From Halomarinibacterium sedimenti (GTDB lineage: Bacteria > Bacteroidota > Bacteroidia > Flavobacteriales > Flavobacteriaceae), in contig NZ_JAHWDP010000001.1 in assembly GCF_019312585.1 (NCBI RefSeq), positions 744,001 to 808,000 on the forward strand: a DNA stretch of 64,000 nucleotides, given 5' to 3'. Of the stretch, positions 28,144 to 37,413 are shown piece by piece. The position numbers were made by a program, and so were the translations under genes. The notes below the pieces were generated by a model, which was not told the DNA's origin, made no database searches, and saw only the letters and a program-made list of their open reading frames with translations. How positions within the stretch are numbered: position 1 is the stretch's first letter; every line of letters begins with the position of its first letter.

Positions 28144-30462
28144 TTAAGGAGTAAAGTCAAACTCGTCATCCGGAAGTTCATTCCCCTCTCCAGAACCACC
28201 ACTATATTTAGCACAATCTGTCTCAATGGAAAGTTTTGAAGGTTTGCTAAAGTTGTTTTTTGAAACATCCAAAGATGGGTCTTCATAACATTTTCGCATA
28301 TAAATTCCCCATATAGGCAATGCCATGGTAGCTCCTTGGCCATAGGCCGTGCTTGAAAAACGCACCGAACGATCTTCTCCTCCTACCCAAACTCCTGTTG
28401 CCAAATTGGGCACCATCCCCATAAACCATCCGTCACTATTATTTTGAGTTGTTCCTGTTTTTCCAGCAATTGGATTTGTAAATTCATAAGGATATCCTGT
28501 TACTGCATTTTTATAAGTTGCTGTATTAGTTGCCCAAGAATGTCTTAATCGCTGTCCTGATCCTGCTTGTGTAACCCCTTCCATTAAACTTACTGTTACA
28601 TAGGCAGATTCTTTACTTATAACATCTTTTGTTTCGGGTACATTTTGAAACAAAATGGTTCCATTTTTATCTTCGATCCGTTGCACTAAAATAGGCTTTA
28701 CATAAACGCCCTCATTGGCAAAGGTGCTATACGCTCCTACCATTTCGTACAATGAAATATCTGCCGTCCCTAGAGCAATGGAGGGTGCTTCTGGAATATC
28801 TTTAGATTCAACTCCCATTTTTTCTACTAAATCAATAACGGGTCGAGGCCCAACACGATCAATAAGTCTCGCTGTAACGGTATTCACAGAATTAGCTAAT
28901 GCCCGTTTTAATGTTAACATCCCACCATAACTACCATCACTGTTTTTTGGACACCAATCTTTTAAAAGTCCATACTTCCCTGTAGGAATACAATAGGGAG
29001 TATTAGGTAATGTGTCACAAGGAGACATATGCATTTGATCAATAGCCGTTGCATATACAAACGGTTTAAAAGTAGAACCAATTTGCCGCTTCCCTGTTTT
29101 CACCATATCATACTTAAAATGTTTATAATTAACCCCTCCTACCCATGCTTTAATCTCACCTGTTTGAGGCGTCATAGACATCATGGATGCTCTTAAAAAA
29201 GACTTATAATATCTTATAGAATCTATAGGAGTCATTAAGGTGTCTATATCTCCTCCCCAAGCGAAGATGGTCATTTCCGTTTTTTTTCTGAAACTTTCCA
29301 AAATTTCCTTTTCACTTTTCCCTTGTTTTTTTAACTCCCTCCAGCGATCACTTCGTCTCATTGCAGATTCTAAAATTTGATCTTCTTCTTCTTGTGTAAT
29401 ATCCCGAAATGGTGCTGTTTTATTCTTTTCGTTTTGAATTGTAAATTGCTTCTGAATATTTGCAATGTGAGCATCTATAGCTTGCTCAGCATACAATTGC
29501 ATTTTGGAATCTAAGGTTGTGTAAATCTTTAACCCATCACTATTAATGTCATAAAAGGAGCCATCGGGCTTTGGATTATCTTTTGCCCATTGTTTCATAT
29601 AACCTCTAATGTATTCTCGCACATAAGTTCCAATTCCTTTGTCATGATCTTGTGGCGTAAATTTTACGCCTAAAGGTAATTCACGTAAAGAGTCTCTTTC
29701 TTTTTCCGTAATGAAATCGTATTTTTCCATTTGAGAAAGAACCACATTTCTTCGATTCATAACTCCTTCAGGGTTTCTCTTCGGATTATAGAGAGAAGAA
29801 TTTTTAAACATCCCAACCAACATAGCCGATTCTTGAAGGTTTAATTCTTGTGGCGATTTATCGAAATAAATATTTGAAGCAGATTCTATCCCAATAGCTA
29901 AATTCAGAAAATCATAGGTGTTAAAATACATGGTGATGATCTCTTCCTTAGTGTACCGTCGTTCTAGGCGAGTAGCAATAATCCATTCTTTTATTTTTTG
30001 AACACCTCTTTCAAGTTTACTACTTGCCACTTGATCTGTAAAAAATTGTTTTGCCAATTGTTGCGAAATAGTACTTGCTCCTCCACGTGTTCCTAAAAAT
30101 GCTACCGCTCTAAGAGTTCCTTTACCATCAATCCCAGAATGGTCATAAAAACGAGCGTCTTCTGTTGCAATAAGAGCATTTACTAGGTCTTCAGGAAGGT
30201 CTTCATATTGTATTGGCGTTCTATTTTCCTTAAAAAACTTTCCGATCACTTGTCCATCTGAAGAAATAATCTGAGTAGCAAGGTCTTTTTCGGGATTTTC
30301 TAAACTAGTCTCATCGGGTAGGCTTCCAAACACACCCCAAGAGGCTAGAAGAAATATTAAAAGAATCAATAAAATTCCAACACCAAAAATCTTCCAAAAA
30401 GTTTTTATATGCTTTTTGTTTTCTGGTTGATTTCCCTTCTTTTTTATGGTTTTTGCTTCCAT
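28144..30462 (-). CDS. Penicillin-binding protein 1A (bifunctional transglycosylase/transpeptidase)
   Basis: 772 residues. A cytoplasmic Lys-rich start and one transmembrane helix (about 23-45) are followed by a GT51 glycosyltransferase domain ([41 protein letters not shown]). The transpeptidase domain has S463-T-F-K466, the SVN motif in [11 protein letters not shown], and KTGTT. It polymerises and cross-links peptidoglycan at the inner membrane. The C-terminal tail is low complexity with Gly/Ser and Asp. It is the last gene of a minus-strand unit with ricT and gldH, the latter ending 3 bases upstream. Confidence 0.96.
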   Translation of the reverse strand: MEAKTIKKKGNQPENKKHIKTFWKIFGVGILLILLIFLLASWGVFGSLPDETSLENPEKDLATQIISSDGQVIGKFFKENRTPIQYEDLPEDLVNALIATEDARFYDHSGIDGKGTLRAVAFLGTRGGASTISQQLAKQFFTDQVASSKLERGVQKIKEWIIATRLERRYTKEEIITMYFNTYDFLNLAIGIESASNIYFDKSPQELNLQESAMLVGMFKNSSLYNPKRNPEGVMNRRNVVLSQMEKYDFITEKERDSLRELPLGVKFTPQDHDKGIGTYVREYIRGYMKQWAKDNPKPDGSFYDINSDGLKIYTTLDSKMQLYAEQAIDAHIANIQKQFTIQNEKNKTAPFRDITQEEEDQILESAMRRSDRWRELKKQGKSEKEILESFRKKTEMTIFAWGGDIDTLMTPIDSIRYYKSFLRASMMSMTPQTGEIKAWVGGVNYKHFKYDMVKTGKRQIGSTFKPFVYATAIDQMHMSPCDTLPNTPYCIPTGKYGLLKDWCPKNSDGSYGGMLTLKRALANSVNTVTARLIDRVGPRPVIDLVEKMGVESKDIPEAPSIALGTADISLYEMVGAYSTFANEGVYVKPILVQRIEDKNGTILFQNVPETKDVISKESAYVTVSLMEGVTQAGSGQRLRHSWATNTATYKNAVTGYPYEFTNPIAGKTGTTQNNSDGWFMGMVPNLATGVWVGGEDRSVRFSSTAYGQGATMALPIWGIYMRKCYEDPSLDVSKNNFSKPSKLSIETDCAKYSGGSGEGNELPDDEFDFTP

Positions 30463-30465
30463 TTT

Positions 30466-30948
30466 TTACTCCGTTACTTCTTCTATACTATAGCCTACGT
30501 CTGTGATACCACTTAATTGAGAAACGCCACCAACATTGCCATTATTGCGCACTGCTTGTGAAACTCTTAAGACATAACTCCCTTCTTCAAAAAAAGATAT
30601 ATTTTCTTTGTACCAAAGTTTGCTTTCTTTAATACTCCCTACTCCTGTTCCTAACCAAGTGCCATCTGATTCAGCCATACGATATTCTAGGGTGTCTGTG
30701 ACTACTTTCCCGTGGGGGAAATTGATACTGGCAATAATAAATATATTATTAAAAGGATAATCGTTCGTGTTTCTTACATGTAGAAACATATTATACTTTT
30801 TAAGAGAGTCTAATTGTGGAATTGTAAACTCAATTATATCCTGTTGACCCCAATGACCCGGCAGTGTTTTCATTTCACTAACCACAGTTTTACCATCACA
30901 AGCTATAAACGTTATGACTACTAAAAGTGTCCAAAAAATGCTACGCAT
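30466..30948 (-). CDS. gldH: Gliding motility lipoprotein GldH
   Basis: 160 residues from the ATG at 30946-30948. A lipoprotein signal (MRSIFWTLLVVITFIAC) puts the lipidated cysteine at 17. A longer frame to 31023 adds 25 charged residues before the signal and is rejected. The body, with LPGHWGQQDIIEFTIPQLDSL and LWYKENISFFEEGSYVLRVSQA, matches the GldH family needed for gliding and chitin use in Flavobacterium johnsoniae. The start lies inside the last codons of ricT (8-base overlap). With the T9SS-tagged proteins in this window it supports a gliding/T9SS-capable flavobacterium. Confidence 0.92.
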   Translation of the reverse strand: MRSIFWTLLVVITFIACDGKTVVSEMKTLPGHWGQQDIIEFTIPQLDSLKKYNMFLHVRNTNDYPFNNIFIIASINFPHGKVVTDTLEYRMAESDGTWLGTGVGSIKESKLWYKENISFFEEGSYVLRVSQAVRNNGNVGGVSQLSGITDVGYSIEEVTE

Positions 30949-32104
30949 TTCTTTTTCGGTTTTTATTTCTGTTTTTACTTCGGCTCTTTCCTTTTTTGTT
31001 TCTAGCACGCTTGGGTTGGTCAAATCTAGTTAAACTATCCTGCCCAACGACATTGTTGAAAAGTTCTGCATCTTCAATAATTTTTTCTTCAATAAATTCT
31101 TCAAGACTAGCTACTTTCTTCCCTTTTTTATTGATAGCAATTATTTCGTTTACCTTTTCTACTGAAAGCTCATGCCAAGCCATGGCTTGTTCTTCATAAG
31201 AAAACCACATTAAGCCTTTAAAAATATCTATTTTTTGACATTGCGCTTTTCCTTTTTCAGTCAAAAGCTTTACGTCCATTTTTGGAAACTCCTTTAAAGC
31301 CTCCATATAGCTATCTAACTCATAGTTAAGACAACATTTTAACTTGCCACATTGCCCTGCTAGCTTTTGTGGATTTAAGGAAAGTTGTTGATATCTGGCT
31401 GCCGATGTATTGACTGATCTAAAGTCCGTAAGCCATGTAGAGCAACAAAGTTCTCTTCCACAAGATCCAATTCCTCCTAAACGTGAGGCTTCCTGTCTAA
31501 AGCCAACTTGTTTCATCTCAATTCGAGTACTAAATGCTCTTGCAAAGTCTTTAATAAGTTGTCTAAAATCTACACGTTCTTCTGCGGTATAGTAAAAAAT
31601 AACTTTGGATCCGTCTCCCTGAAATTCAACATCACTAATCTTCATTTTAAGGCCTAAAGCCATAGCAATTTCTCGAGAACGTTTTTGCACATCTTCTTCT
31701 CTATCTCGCACTCCCTGCCAAATATCAATATCTTTTTGCGTTGCTTTTCGATATATTTTGGGAAGTTCTTCTAGATTTAAGAGTTCTTTCTTTCGTTTCA
31801 TCTGGACTCTAACTAACTCTCCTGTTAATGTTACAATTCCAATGTCATGACCAGGAGAAGATTCTGTAGCAACTACATCACCAATGGCTAAGGGAAGATT
31901 TTCGGGGTTTGAATAAAAATGCTTTCTGCCATTTTTAAAACGAACCTCAACAGCATTAAAAGGCACCATGTCTTTAGGTAAAGACATGTTAGATAGCCAA
32001 TCGAATACTGTTAATTTATTGCATCCATCAGTACCACAAGTCCCATTGTTCTTGCAGCCTTTTGGTTGTCCGTCAGCGCCACTGGCACAACTGGTACAGC
32101 CCAT
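30941..32104 (-). CDS. ricT: RicT/YaaT-like PSP1-domain protein
   Basis: 387 residues. The PSP1 domain contains GSCGRELCCSTWLTDF and LAGQCGKLKCCLNYEL, two cysteine pairs expected to hold an iron-sulfur centre. The N-terminus has a further cysteine cluster (Cys3, 6, 17, 23 and 28). The C-terminal about 30 residues are a Lys/Arg/Asn-rich tail. In Bacillus the Ric proteins form a complex that acts with RNase Y on mRNA maturation; the role in Bacteroidetes is not established to my knowledge. It overlaps gldH by 8 bases and is divergent from recA. Confidence 0.88.
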   Translation of the reverse strand: MGCTSCASGADGQPKGCKNNGTCGTDGCNKLTVFDWLSNMSLPKDMVPFNAVEVRFKNGRKHFYSNPENLPLAIGDVVATESSPGHDIGIVTLTGELVRVQMKRKKELLNLEELPKIYRKATQKDIDIWQGVRDREEDVQKRSREIAMALGLKMKISDVEFQGDGSKVIFYYTAEERVDFRQLIKDFARAFSTRIEMKQVGFRQEASRLGGIGSCGRELCCSTWLTDFRSVNTSAARYQQLSLNPQKLAGQCGKLKCCLNYELDSYMEALKEFPKMDVKLLTEKGKAQCQKIDIFKGLMWFSYEEQAMAWHELSVEKVNEIIAINKKGKKVASLEEFIEEKIIEDAELFNNVVGQDSLTRFDQPKRARNKKGKSRSKNRNKNRKRNA

Positions 32105-32333
32105 ATTTTATGTATATATAGCTCTTTTAAAGGAAAAAGAGACGAAGATGAAACTTGATTTTAAAAAAGTAAAGATACCGTATTTTGAAGAAAAAATACC
32201 TATTTATGAAAACAATCACTTTACTTGGGTATTGTTAACAAAAAATATACTCTCATGGGATTTCCTATTGTAGTGAAACCAAAGAAATAGTACCTTAGCC
32301 TATTCAAATATTTTCTTATCAATTTAAAGACTC

Positions 32334-33341
32334 ATGAGTACCGAAAAAGACGCAAAACTAAAAGCCCTTAAACTAACACTTGATAAACTAGATAAAACCT
32401 ACGGAAAGGGAACCGTAATGAAATTGGGGGATTCTGCCGTCCAAAAAGTAGATGTTATTTCAACAGGTTCTTTGGGACTTGATGTTGCTCTGGGAGTGGG
32501 AGGATATCCTCGTGGAAGAGTTATTGAAATTTACGGCCCAGAATCCTCTGGTAAAACAACGTTAACGCTGCACGCTATGGCTGAGGCACAAAAAAAGGGA
32601 GGTCTCGCTGCCTTTATTGATGCTGAACACGCTTTTGATCGAAACTACGCCGAAAAATTAGGAGTGGATATTGAAAACCTAATTATTTCCCAACCAGACA
32701 ATGGAGAGCAAGCCTTGGAGATTGCCGATAACCTTATACGAAGTGGCGCCATTGATATTATTGTTATTGACTCCGTTGCTGCCTTGACACCTAAAAGCGA
32801 AATTGAGGGGGAAATGGGAGATAGTAAAATGGGATTACACGCGCGTTTAATGTCTCAAGCCTTGAGAAAATTAACGGGTTCAATTAGTAAAACCAATTGT
32901 ACTGTGATATTTATTAATCAGTTACGAGAAAAAATTGGTGTAATGTTTGGAAATCCAGAAACCACTACCGGTGGTAATGCCTTAAAATTTTATGCTTCAG
33001 TTCGATTAGATATTCGTAGATCCACACAAATTAAAAATTCTGACAGCACCTCTGTAGGTAATAAAACTAGGGTGAAAGTGGTTAAAAATAAAGTAGCGCC
33101 ACCGTTTAAAACTGCCGAATTCGATATCATGTACGGTGAGGGAATTTCTAAAGTTGGAGAAATTATAGACCTTGGTGTTGATTTTGAAATCATTAAAAAA
33201 AGTGGCTCTTGGTTTAGCTATGATGACACAAAACTAGGACAAGGTAGAGACGCTGTTAAAGCCCTTCTTTTAGACAATCCTGAGTTAATGGAGGAGTTAG
33301 AGCAAAAAATAAAAGAAGCCATTGCAGCAATTTCATCATAA
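32334..33341 (+). CDS. recA: Recombinase RecA
   Basis: 335 residues. Motifs are Walker [11 protein letters not shown], Walker [13 protein letters not shown], and the L2/filament region [20 protein letters not shown]. It forms ATP-dependent filaments on single-stranded DNA for recombination and the SOS response. The C-terminal acidic tail of the E. coli protein is shortened here. A plausible promoter is TTG at 32268-32270, then 20 bases, then TACCTTAG at 32291-32298. No LexA-like palindrome was recognised in the 229-base gap to ricT. Confidence 0.98.
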   Translation: MSTEKDAKLKALKLTLDKLDKTYGKGTVMKLGDSAVQKVDVISTGSLGLDVALGVGGYPRGRVIEIYGPESSGKTTLTLHAMAEAQKKGGLAAFIDAEHAFDRNYAEKLGVDIENLIISQPDNGEQALEIADNLIRSGAIDIIVIDSVAALTPKSEIEGEMGDSKMGLHARLMSQALRKLTGSISKTNCTVIFINQLREKIGVMFGNPETTTGGNALKFYASVRLDIRRSTQIKNSDSTSVGNKTRVKVVKNKVAPPFKTAEFDIMYGEGISKVGEIIDLGVDFEIIKKSGSWFSYDDTKLGQGRDAVKALLLDNPELMEELEQKIKEAIAAISS

Positions 33342-33356
33342 AAAATAATCTAATAC

Positions 33357-33385
33357 GCAACCTAACACCATGCCTTGTATCTATA
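33357..33385 (+). promoter_or_regulatory. Possible autoregulated ECF-type promoter
   Basis: GCAACC (33357-33362) followed 14 bases later by GTATCTATA (33377-33385). The AAC-containing -35 and TCTA-like -10 pattern is typical of promoters used by ECF sigma factors, and it lies upstream of an ECF sigma gene. The inverse arm GGTTGC at 33408-33413 could instead form a long stem with GCAACC. This is inference from pattern. Confidence 0.35.
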
Positions 33386-33445
33386 AATTGTAAAGTGAAA
33401 TGGGAAAGGTTGCCTACTTTAAATTAGTAGATTAACACAAACTCA

Positions 33446-33976
33446 TTGACTTTAGAAGAGCTCATAGCAAGGTGTAAAAAGCAAGATGCAAAAGCGCAGG
33501 AAACGCTCTATAGGGATTATTCCAGAATTCTTTTCGGAATTTGTTTAAAATACTCCCCCAATAAAGCTGAAGCCGAAGATAGTTTGCAGGATGCCTTTAT
33601 CACTATTTTTAAACGAATTGAGCAGTTTGAAGGCAAAGGTTCTTTTGAAGGTTGGATGAAACGAATTACTGTGAATACAGTGCTTCAAAAATACCGAAAG
33701 AAAAAAACATTCGATATCCCCAATGAGCAGCAAATTGAAGATGCTGACGTTGACATTGAGCAAACCTCCATTCCATTGGATTATCTTTTAAAGATTATCC
33801 AAGACTTGCCAGACAGGTATCGATTAGTGTTTAATCTTTATGTAATGGATGGATATTCGCATAAAGAGATAGGAGAAATGTTAGGAATTAGTGATGGCAC
33901 GTCTAAATCTAACCTAGCAAGAGCTAGAGGAATTTTAAAAACGAAAGTAGAAGATTATAAAGAAAAATTACAATAA
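33446..33976 (+). CDS. ECF RNA polymerase sigma factor
   Basis: 176 residues. Sigma region 2 includes NKAEAEDSLQDAFITIFKRIEQFEGKGSFEGWMKRITVN. Region 4 is a helix-turn-helix with LPDRYRLVFNLYVMDGYSHKEIGEMLGISDGTSKSNLARAR. The start codon is probably TTG at 33446: the frame upstream reaches a stop at 33428 without an ATG. The gene pairs with the downstream membrane protein after 24 bases, the usual sigma/anti-sigma arrangement in flavobacteria. The signal sensed is unknown. Confidence 0.94.
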   Translation: MTLEELIARCKKQDAKAQETLYRDYSRILFGICLKYSPNKAEAEDSLQDAFITIFKRIEQFEGKGSFEGWMKRITVNTVLQKYRKKKTFDIPNEQQIEDADVDIEQTSIPLDYLLKIIQDLPDRYRLVFNLYVMDGYSHKEIGEMLGISDGTSKSNLARARGILKTKVEDYKEKLQ

Positions 33977-34000
33977 CCTTCCTCTCCACGGAAGATTACT

Positions 34001-35557
34001 ATGAAACATAAAAAAAACATAGACGATTTATTTAAGGAGCAACTTAGTTCCTTTGAAGCTACGCCCTCTCCCGAAGTTTGGAAGCATATTGAGGCACAGC
34101 TTAAAAAGGAAAAAGAAGATCGTAAAATCATTCCTATTTGGTGGAAACTAGGAGGTGTTGCGGCTGTGTTGGCTATCCTTTTAACCGTTTCAGATGTTTT
34201 TAAATCTAATGAAATACTAGACGACAATAATACCATTGTTGAAGAGAACACCAACAAATCTGAAAATAATACTTTAAACAATACTGAAGAATCTGTCTTA
34301 AATAATTTAGATAAAACGACAGACGCTATTGTTACCGAGAATCAGGATTCGGAAAATGACAAGTTTATAGATAATTCTGAAAAATTAAATTCAGACAAGC
34401 TAATAAACAACACTGAAAATGCTGTTTCTACTACTGAAAAATCTCAGGTAAAAAAAGATTCCAAAAAGAAGGCTTCAGTATTGAAAAACACTACAGTTAA
34501 AGATGGAGTTGCTATTTCAACTACCACTAAAACCAATAAAAAAGAATCCAATTCATTTTTAAAAGAGGCGGGTTCAAAAGATAAAATAGTTTCAGAAAAA
34601 GAAGTTAATAGTGCCGTTGCTAAAGTAGAAAAGACTAATGCTGAAAAAATTCCTTCAGAAAAAGAGGAAAAGATAATTAGTCCTAATACTACCGGAGAAA
34701 GTATTGCCATAGAGGATATTACTGAAAAGACCGAAAAAGACATTCAACCAGCAAACAAAAAATCTATTTTCGATGCTATTGAAGAAAACAAAGATTCTGA
34801 AGTTGCAAAAAAAGACGACAAAAAATCGAATCCTTATTGGGAGGTAACCCCAAATGTAGGCCCTGTTTATTACAACAGTATTAATGGAGGTTCTTCCATT
34901 TCTTCCTCGTTTGCAGATAATCCACAATCTGGAGACACTAATATAAGCTACGGTGTTCAAGTAAGTTATAATGTAAATGACCGATTGAGTGTAAGAACAG
35001 GTATTAACAATGTAAGTTTAGGATATGCTACAGGAGATGTTGTTTTAGCAACTAGCCCTACAGAAGTTGCCCTTAAAAGTATTACTTACGAAAGTGGCGG
35101 AAGAACTGTGTTAACTGCTTTTGACAAGGGATCTCTTGAAAATTTACCAACGGACCCCAATAATCCTTTCTCTCAAGTAACTTTAAAATCTACTTCTGGA
35201 AATGCAGAAATAATTCAGAATATCTCTTACTATGAAGTTCCCATGGAGTTAAAATATGCTTTAGTTAATAACCGTTTTGGAATCAATATGATTGGTGGAT
35301 TTAGCACTTTATTCTTAGGCAATAATGAAATTTCTGTAACGGATGGAGAATTTAGAAGTGTCTTAGGTGAGGCGAATAATCTAAACTCTATGAGCTTTTC
35401 TACCAATATTGGTCTAGGATTTGATTATAAAATAAGTAAACGATTTAAGTTTAATATAGAACCCATATTTAAGTACCAACTTAATCCCTATAGTACCTCG
35501 GTAGATTTTAATCCCTACTATTTTGGAATTTATAGTGGTTTAAGTTTTAAATTTTAG
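34001..35557 (+). CDS. Probable trans-envelope anti-sigma protein with C-terminal beta-barrel-like domain
   Basis: 518 residues. Residues 1-42 are a cytoplasmic, charged segment (DDLFKEQLSSFEATPSPEVWKHIEAQL) like anti-sigma N-termini in this phylum. One transmembrane helix is at about 46-66. A linker of about 220 residues is very rich in Asn, Lys, Glu, Ser and Thr. The last about 230 residues (from YWEVTPNVGPVYYNS to FYSGLSFKF-like ends) have the alternating pattern and aromatic terminal residue of outer-membrane beta-barrel proteins. The design suggests a single protein reaching from the cytoplasm to the outer membrane that restrains the adjacent sigma factor. This is inferred from layout, not proven. 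Confidence 0.75.
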   Translation: MKHKKNIDDLFKEQLSSFEATPSPEVWKHIEAQLKKEKEDRKIIPIWWKLGGVAAVLAILLTVSDVFKSNEILDDNNTIVEENTNKSENNTLNNTEESVLNNLDKTTDAIVTENQDSENDKFIDNSEKLNSDKLINNTENAVSTTEKSQVKKDSKKKASVLKNTTVKDGVAISTTTKTNKKESNSFLKEAGSKDKIVSEKEVNSAVAKVEKTNAEKIPSEKEEKIISPNTTGESIAIEDITEKTEKDIQPANKKSIFDAIEENKDSEVAKKDDKKSNPYWEVTPNVGPVYYNSINGGSSISSSFADNPQSGDTNISYGVQVSYNVNDRLSVRTGINNVSLGYATGDVVLATSPTEVALKSITYESGGRTVLTAFDKGSLENLPTDPNNPFSQVTLKSTSGNAEIIQNISYYEVPMELKYALVNNRFGINMIGGFSTLFLGNNEISVTDGEFRSVLGEANNLNSMSFSTNIGLGFDYKISKRFKFNIEPIFKYQLNPYSTSVDFNPYYFGIYSGLSFKF

Positions 35558-35600
35558 GTTAGTTTTTAGTTGGTTAGGTTTGGTTATACCGAACAAAGAT

Positions 35601-35633
35601 AAAACCGCTCTGTCGCCATAGAGCGGTTTTTTT
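35601..35633. terminator. Bidirectional intrinsic terminator
   Basis: Arms AAAACCGCTCT (35601-35611) and AGAGCGGTTTT (35620-35630) with an 8-base loop and flanking A and T runs. It separates the anti-sigma/barrel gene from convergent plsC. Confidence 0.9.
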
Positions 35634-36372
35634 ATACTGTAGGATTATTGAGTTCGTTTAAAATTAATTCTCTGGTTTGCATACGCAACATTCTTTTATC
35701 CTCCATTTCTAAAATCCCCGTAGGAATAATCTTGTGAATTTTTACTCTCATTTTCCCTGGACTACCGCTAAAAAAAGTATAAGAAAACCGTTTTTTATTA
35801 TCGTGAAATGTCATAGGAGCAATTGGTATTTTATGTTCAATTGCCAATCGGAAAGCTCCATCCTTAAACTCGTCTAAAAGAATTGATTCATCGGGTACAC
35901 CACCTTCCGGAAAAATACAAACACTCAACCCTTGATTAAGCTTTTCTTGGGCACTTTTAAACACCTCTCTTCTACTTTTCGGGTTATCTCTATCTACCAA
36001 AATGCAGGTGCGTTTGTAAAAAAAACCGAATAAAGGAATTTTTGCCAATTCCATTTTACCAACAAAAACAAAAGGATTTTTGGAAGCATATAACATGAGC
36101 ATTATATCTGTCATAGAGGTATGATTGGCAACAAACATATAGCTTTTCCCCTCTTCATAATCTAAATCTCTTTTAATAATTGGAATGAAGCCCATACCAA
36201 AAAGAATGATTTTTGACCAAAACCTCGCAAGCCTAAAAAAATAGGGATACCAACTTTCTTTGGATATGCTCAATAGCAAAATTGGGAATAAAACTAGTAT
36301 AGGTACGGTTACCAGTATATAAAACCAGATTCGGTAAAAAAGTAGTAATGGATATTTTAAGATTTTCATCAA
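35632..36372 (-). CDS. plsC: 1-acyl-sn-glycerol-3-phosphate acyltransferase
   Basis: 246 residues. An N-terminal hydrophobic segment (about 13-35) anchors it in the membrane. The acyltransferase motif is H84-T-S-M-T-D89 (HX4D). The second conserved block FPEGGVPDES corresponds to the EGTR-like motif, with a glycine replacing the usual threonine. It acylates lysophosphatidic acid in phospholipid synthesis. It is a single gene divergent from trpS. Confidence 0.9.
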   Translation of the reverse strand: MMKILKYPLLLFYRIWFYILVTVPILVLFPILLLSISKESWYPYFFRLARFWSKIILFGMGFIPIIKRDLDYEEGKSYMFVANHTSMTDIMLMLYASKNPFVFVGKMELAKIPLFGFFYKRTCILVDRDNPKSRREVFKSAQEKLNQGLSVCIFPEGGVPDESILLDEFKDGAFRLAIEHKIPIAPMTFHDNKKRFSYTFFSGSPGKMRVKIHKIIPTGILEMEDKRMLRMQTRELILNELNNPTV

Positions 36373-36417
36373 ACTTCAAAAATACACATTTGAAACAAGC
36401 AAATACTTCAAAAAAAT

Positions 36418-36425
36418 TACCTTTG
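36418..36425 (+). promoter_or_regulatory. Bacteroidetes -7 box for trpS (TACCTTTG)
   Basis: A full TAnnTTTG match ending 16 bases before the trpS ATG. The nearest TTG is at 36390-36392, 25 bases upstream, slightly farther than usual. Confidence 0.55.
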
Positions 36426-36441
36426 CAGAAAATTACTATTT

Positions 36442-37413
36442 ATGTCCCGCATTTTAACAGGAATTCAAAGTACAGGAACGCCTCACTTAGGAAATATTTT
36501 AGGTGCCATTTTGCCTGCAATCAATATGGCAAATGACCCTAATAATGAGTCTTTTTTGTTTATTGCCAATATGCATTCGCTAACGCAAATTAAAGATGCT
36601 GAAACCTTAAAAAACAACACCTACAGTACAGCAGCTACTTGGTTGGCCTTTGGATTAGACATAAATAAGACTGTTTTTTATCGCCAAAGCGATATCCCAC
36701 AAGTAACAGAACTCACTTGGTTTTTAAGCTGTTTTTTTCCATATCAACGATTAACCTTGGCACATAGTTTTAAAGATAAAGCAGATAGATTAGAAGATGT
36801 AAATGCTGGCTTGTTTACGTATCCTATGCTTATGGCCGCAGATATCCTTTTATATGATGCTGAGATTGTTCCCGTAGGAAAGGATCAACTACAGCATCTT
36901 GAAATCACTCGTGATGTGGCTTCTCGTTTTCACGCAAAAATGAATACTGAAGTATTTGTGCTCCCCGATGCCAAAGTACAAGAAAATACCATGCTTATCC
37001 CTGGAACTGATGGTGACAAGATGAGTAAGTCTAAAGGCAACATCATCAATATCTTTTTGCGAGACAAGCAACTGCGTAAGCAGATAATGAGTATTCAAAC
37101 CGATAGCACTCCTTTGGAAGAGCCTAAAAACCCAGATACCTGTAATGTATTTGCAATATATAATTTATTAGGATCAGAAAGTGAAATTGCACAAATGCGA
37201 AAAAATTACGAAGGAGGCAATTACGGCTATGGGCATGCCAAACAAGCCCTTTTCGAATTAATCCTTCAAAAATTTGAAACACCAAGAGAGCGCTATAATT
37301 ACTATATGGATAATCTTAATGAAGTTGATAAAGCATTACAACTTGGAGCCGAAAAAGCTACCAAAGTCGCAAACGATGTGCTTAAGAGAGTCCGAACCAC
37401 TTTAGGGTACTAA
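36442..37413 (+). CDS. trpS: Tryptophanyl-tRNA synthetase
   Basis: 323 residues, a class I aminoacyl-tRNA synthetase of normal bacterial length. The HIGH-like motif is TPHLGN in GIQSTGTPHLGNILG. The KMSKS motif is DKMSKSKGN. The tryptophan-pocket region YPMLMAADILLYDAEIVPVGKDQLQHLE is well conserved. Its stop codon overlaps the convergent dprA end by four bases, and no terminator is visible between them. Confidence 0.98.
   Translation: MSRILTGIQSTGTPHLGNILGAILPAINMANDPNNESFLFIANMHSLTQIKDAETLKNNTYSTAATWLAFGLDINKTVFYRQSDIPQVTELTWFLSCFFPYQRLTLAHSFKDKADRLEDVNAGLFTYPMLMAADILLYDAEIVPVGKDQLQHLEITRDVASRFHAKMNTEVFVLPDAKVQENTMLIPGTDGDKMSKSKGNIINIFLRDKQLRKQIMSIQTDSTPLEEPKNPDTCNVFAIYNLLGSESEIAQMRKNYEGGNYGYGHAKQALFELILQKFETPRERYNYYMDNLNEVDKALQLGAEKATKVANDVLKRVRTTLGY

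Noticed and set aside
28059-28343. Upstream in-frame extension of scoA
   Set aside because: The extra 95 codons overlap the PBP1A gene, a terminator and a -7 box, and do not resemble CoA-transferase. The ATG at 28058 gives the normal family length.
30949-31023. Longer start for gldH
   Set aside because: It would place 25 Lys/Glu-rich residues before a clear lipoprotein signal. The sequence is the ricT C-terminal tail read in another frame.
32148-32273. Short open frame (about 41 codons) between ricT and recA
   Set aside because: It has no recognisable protein features and lies where the divergent promoters must be. It is probably chance in AT-rich DNA.
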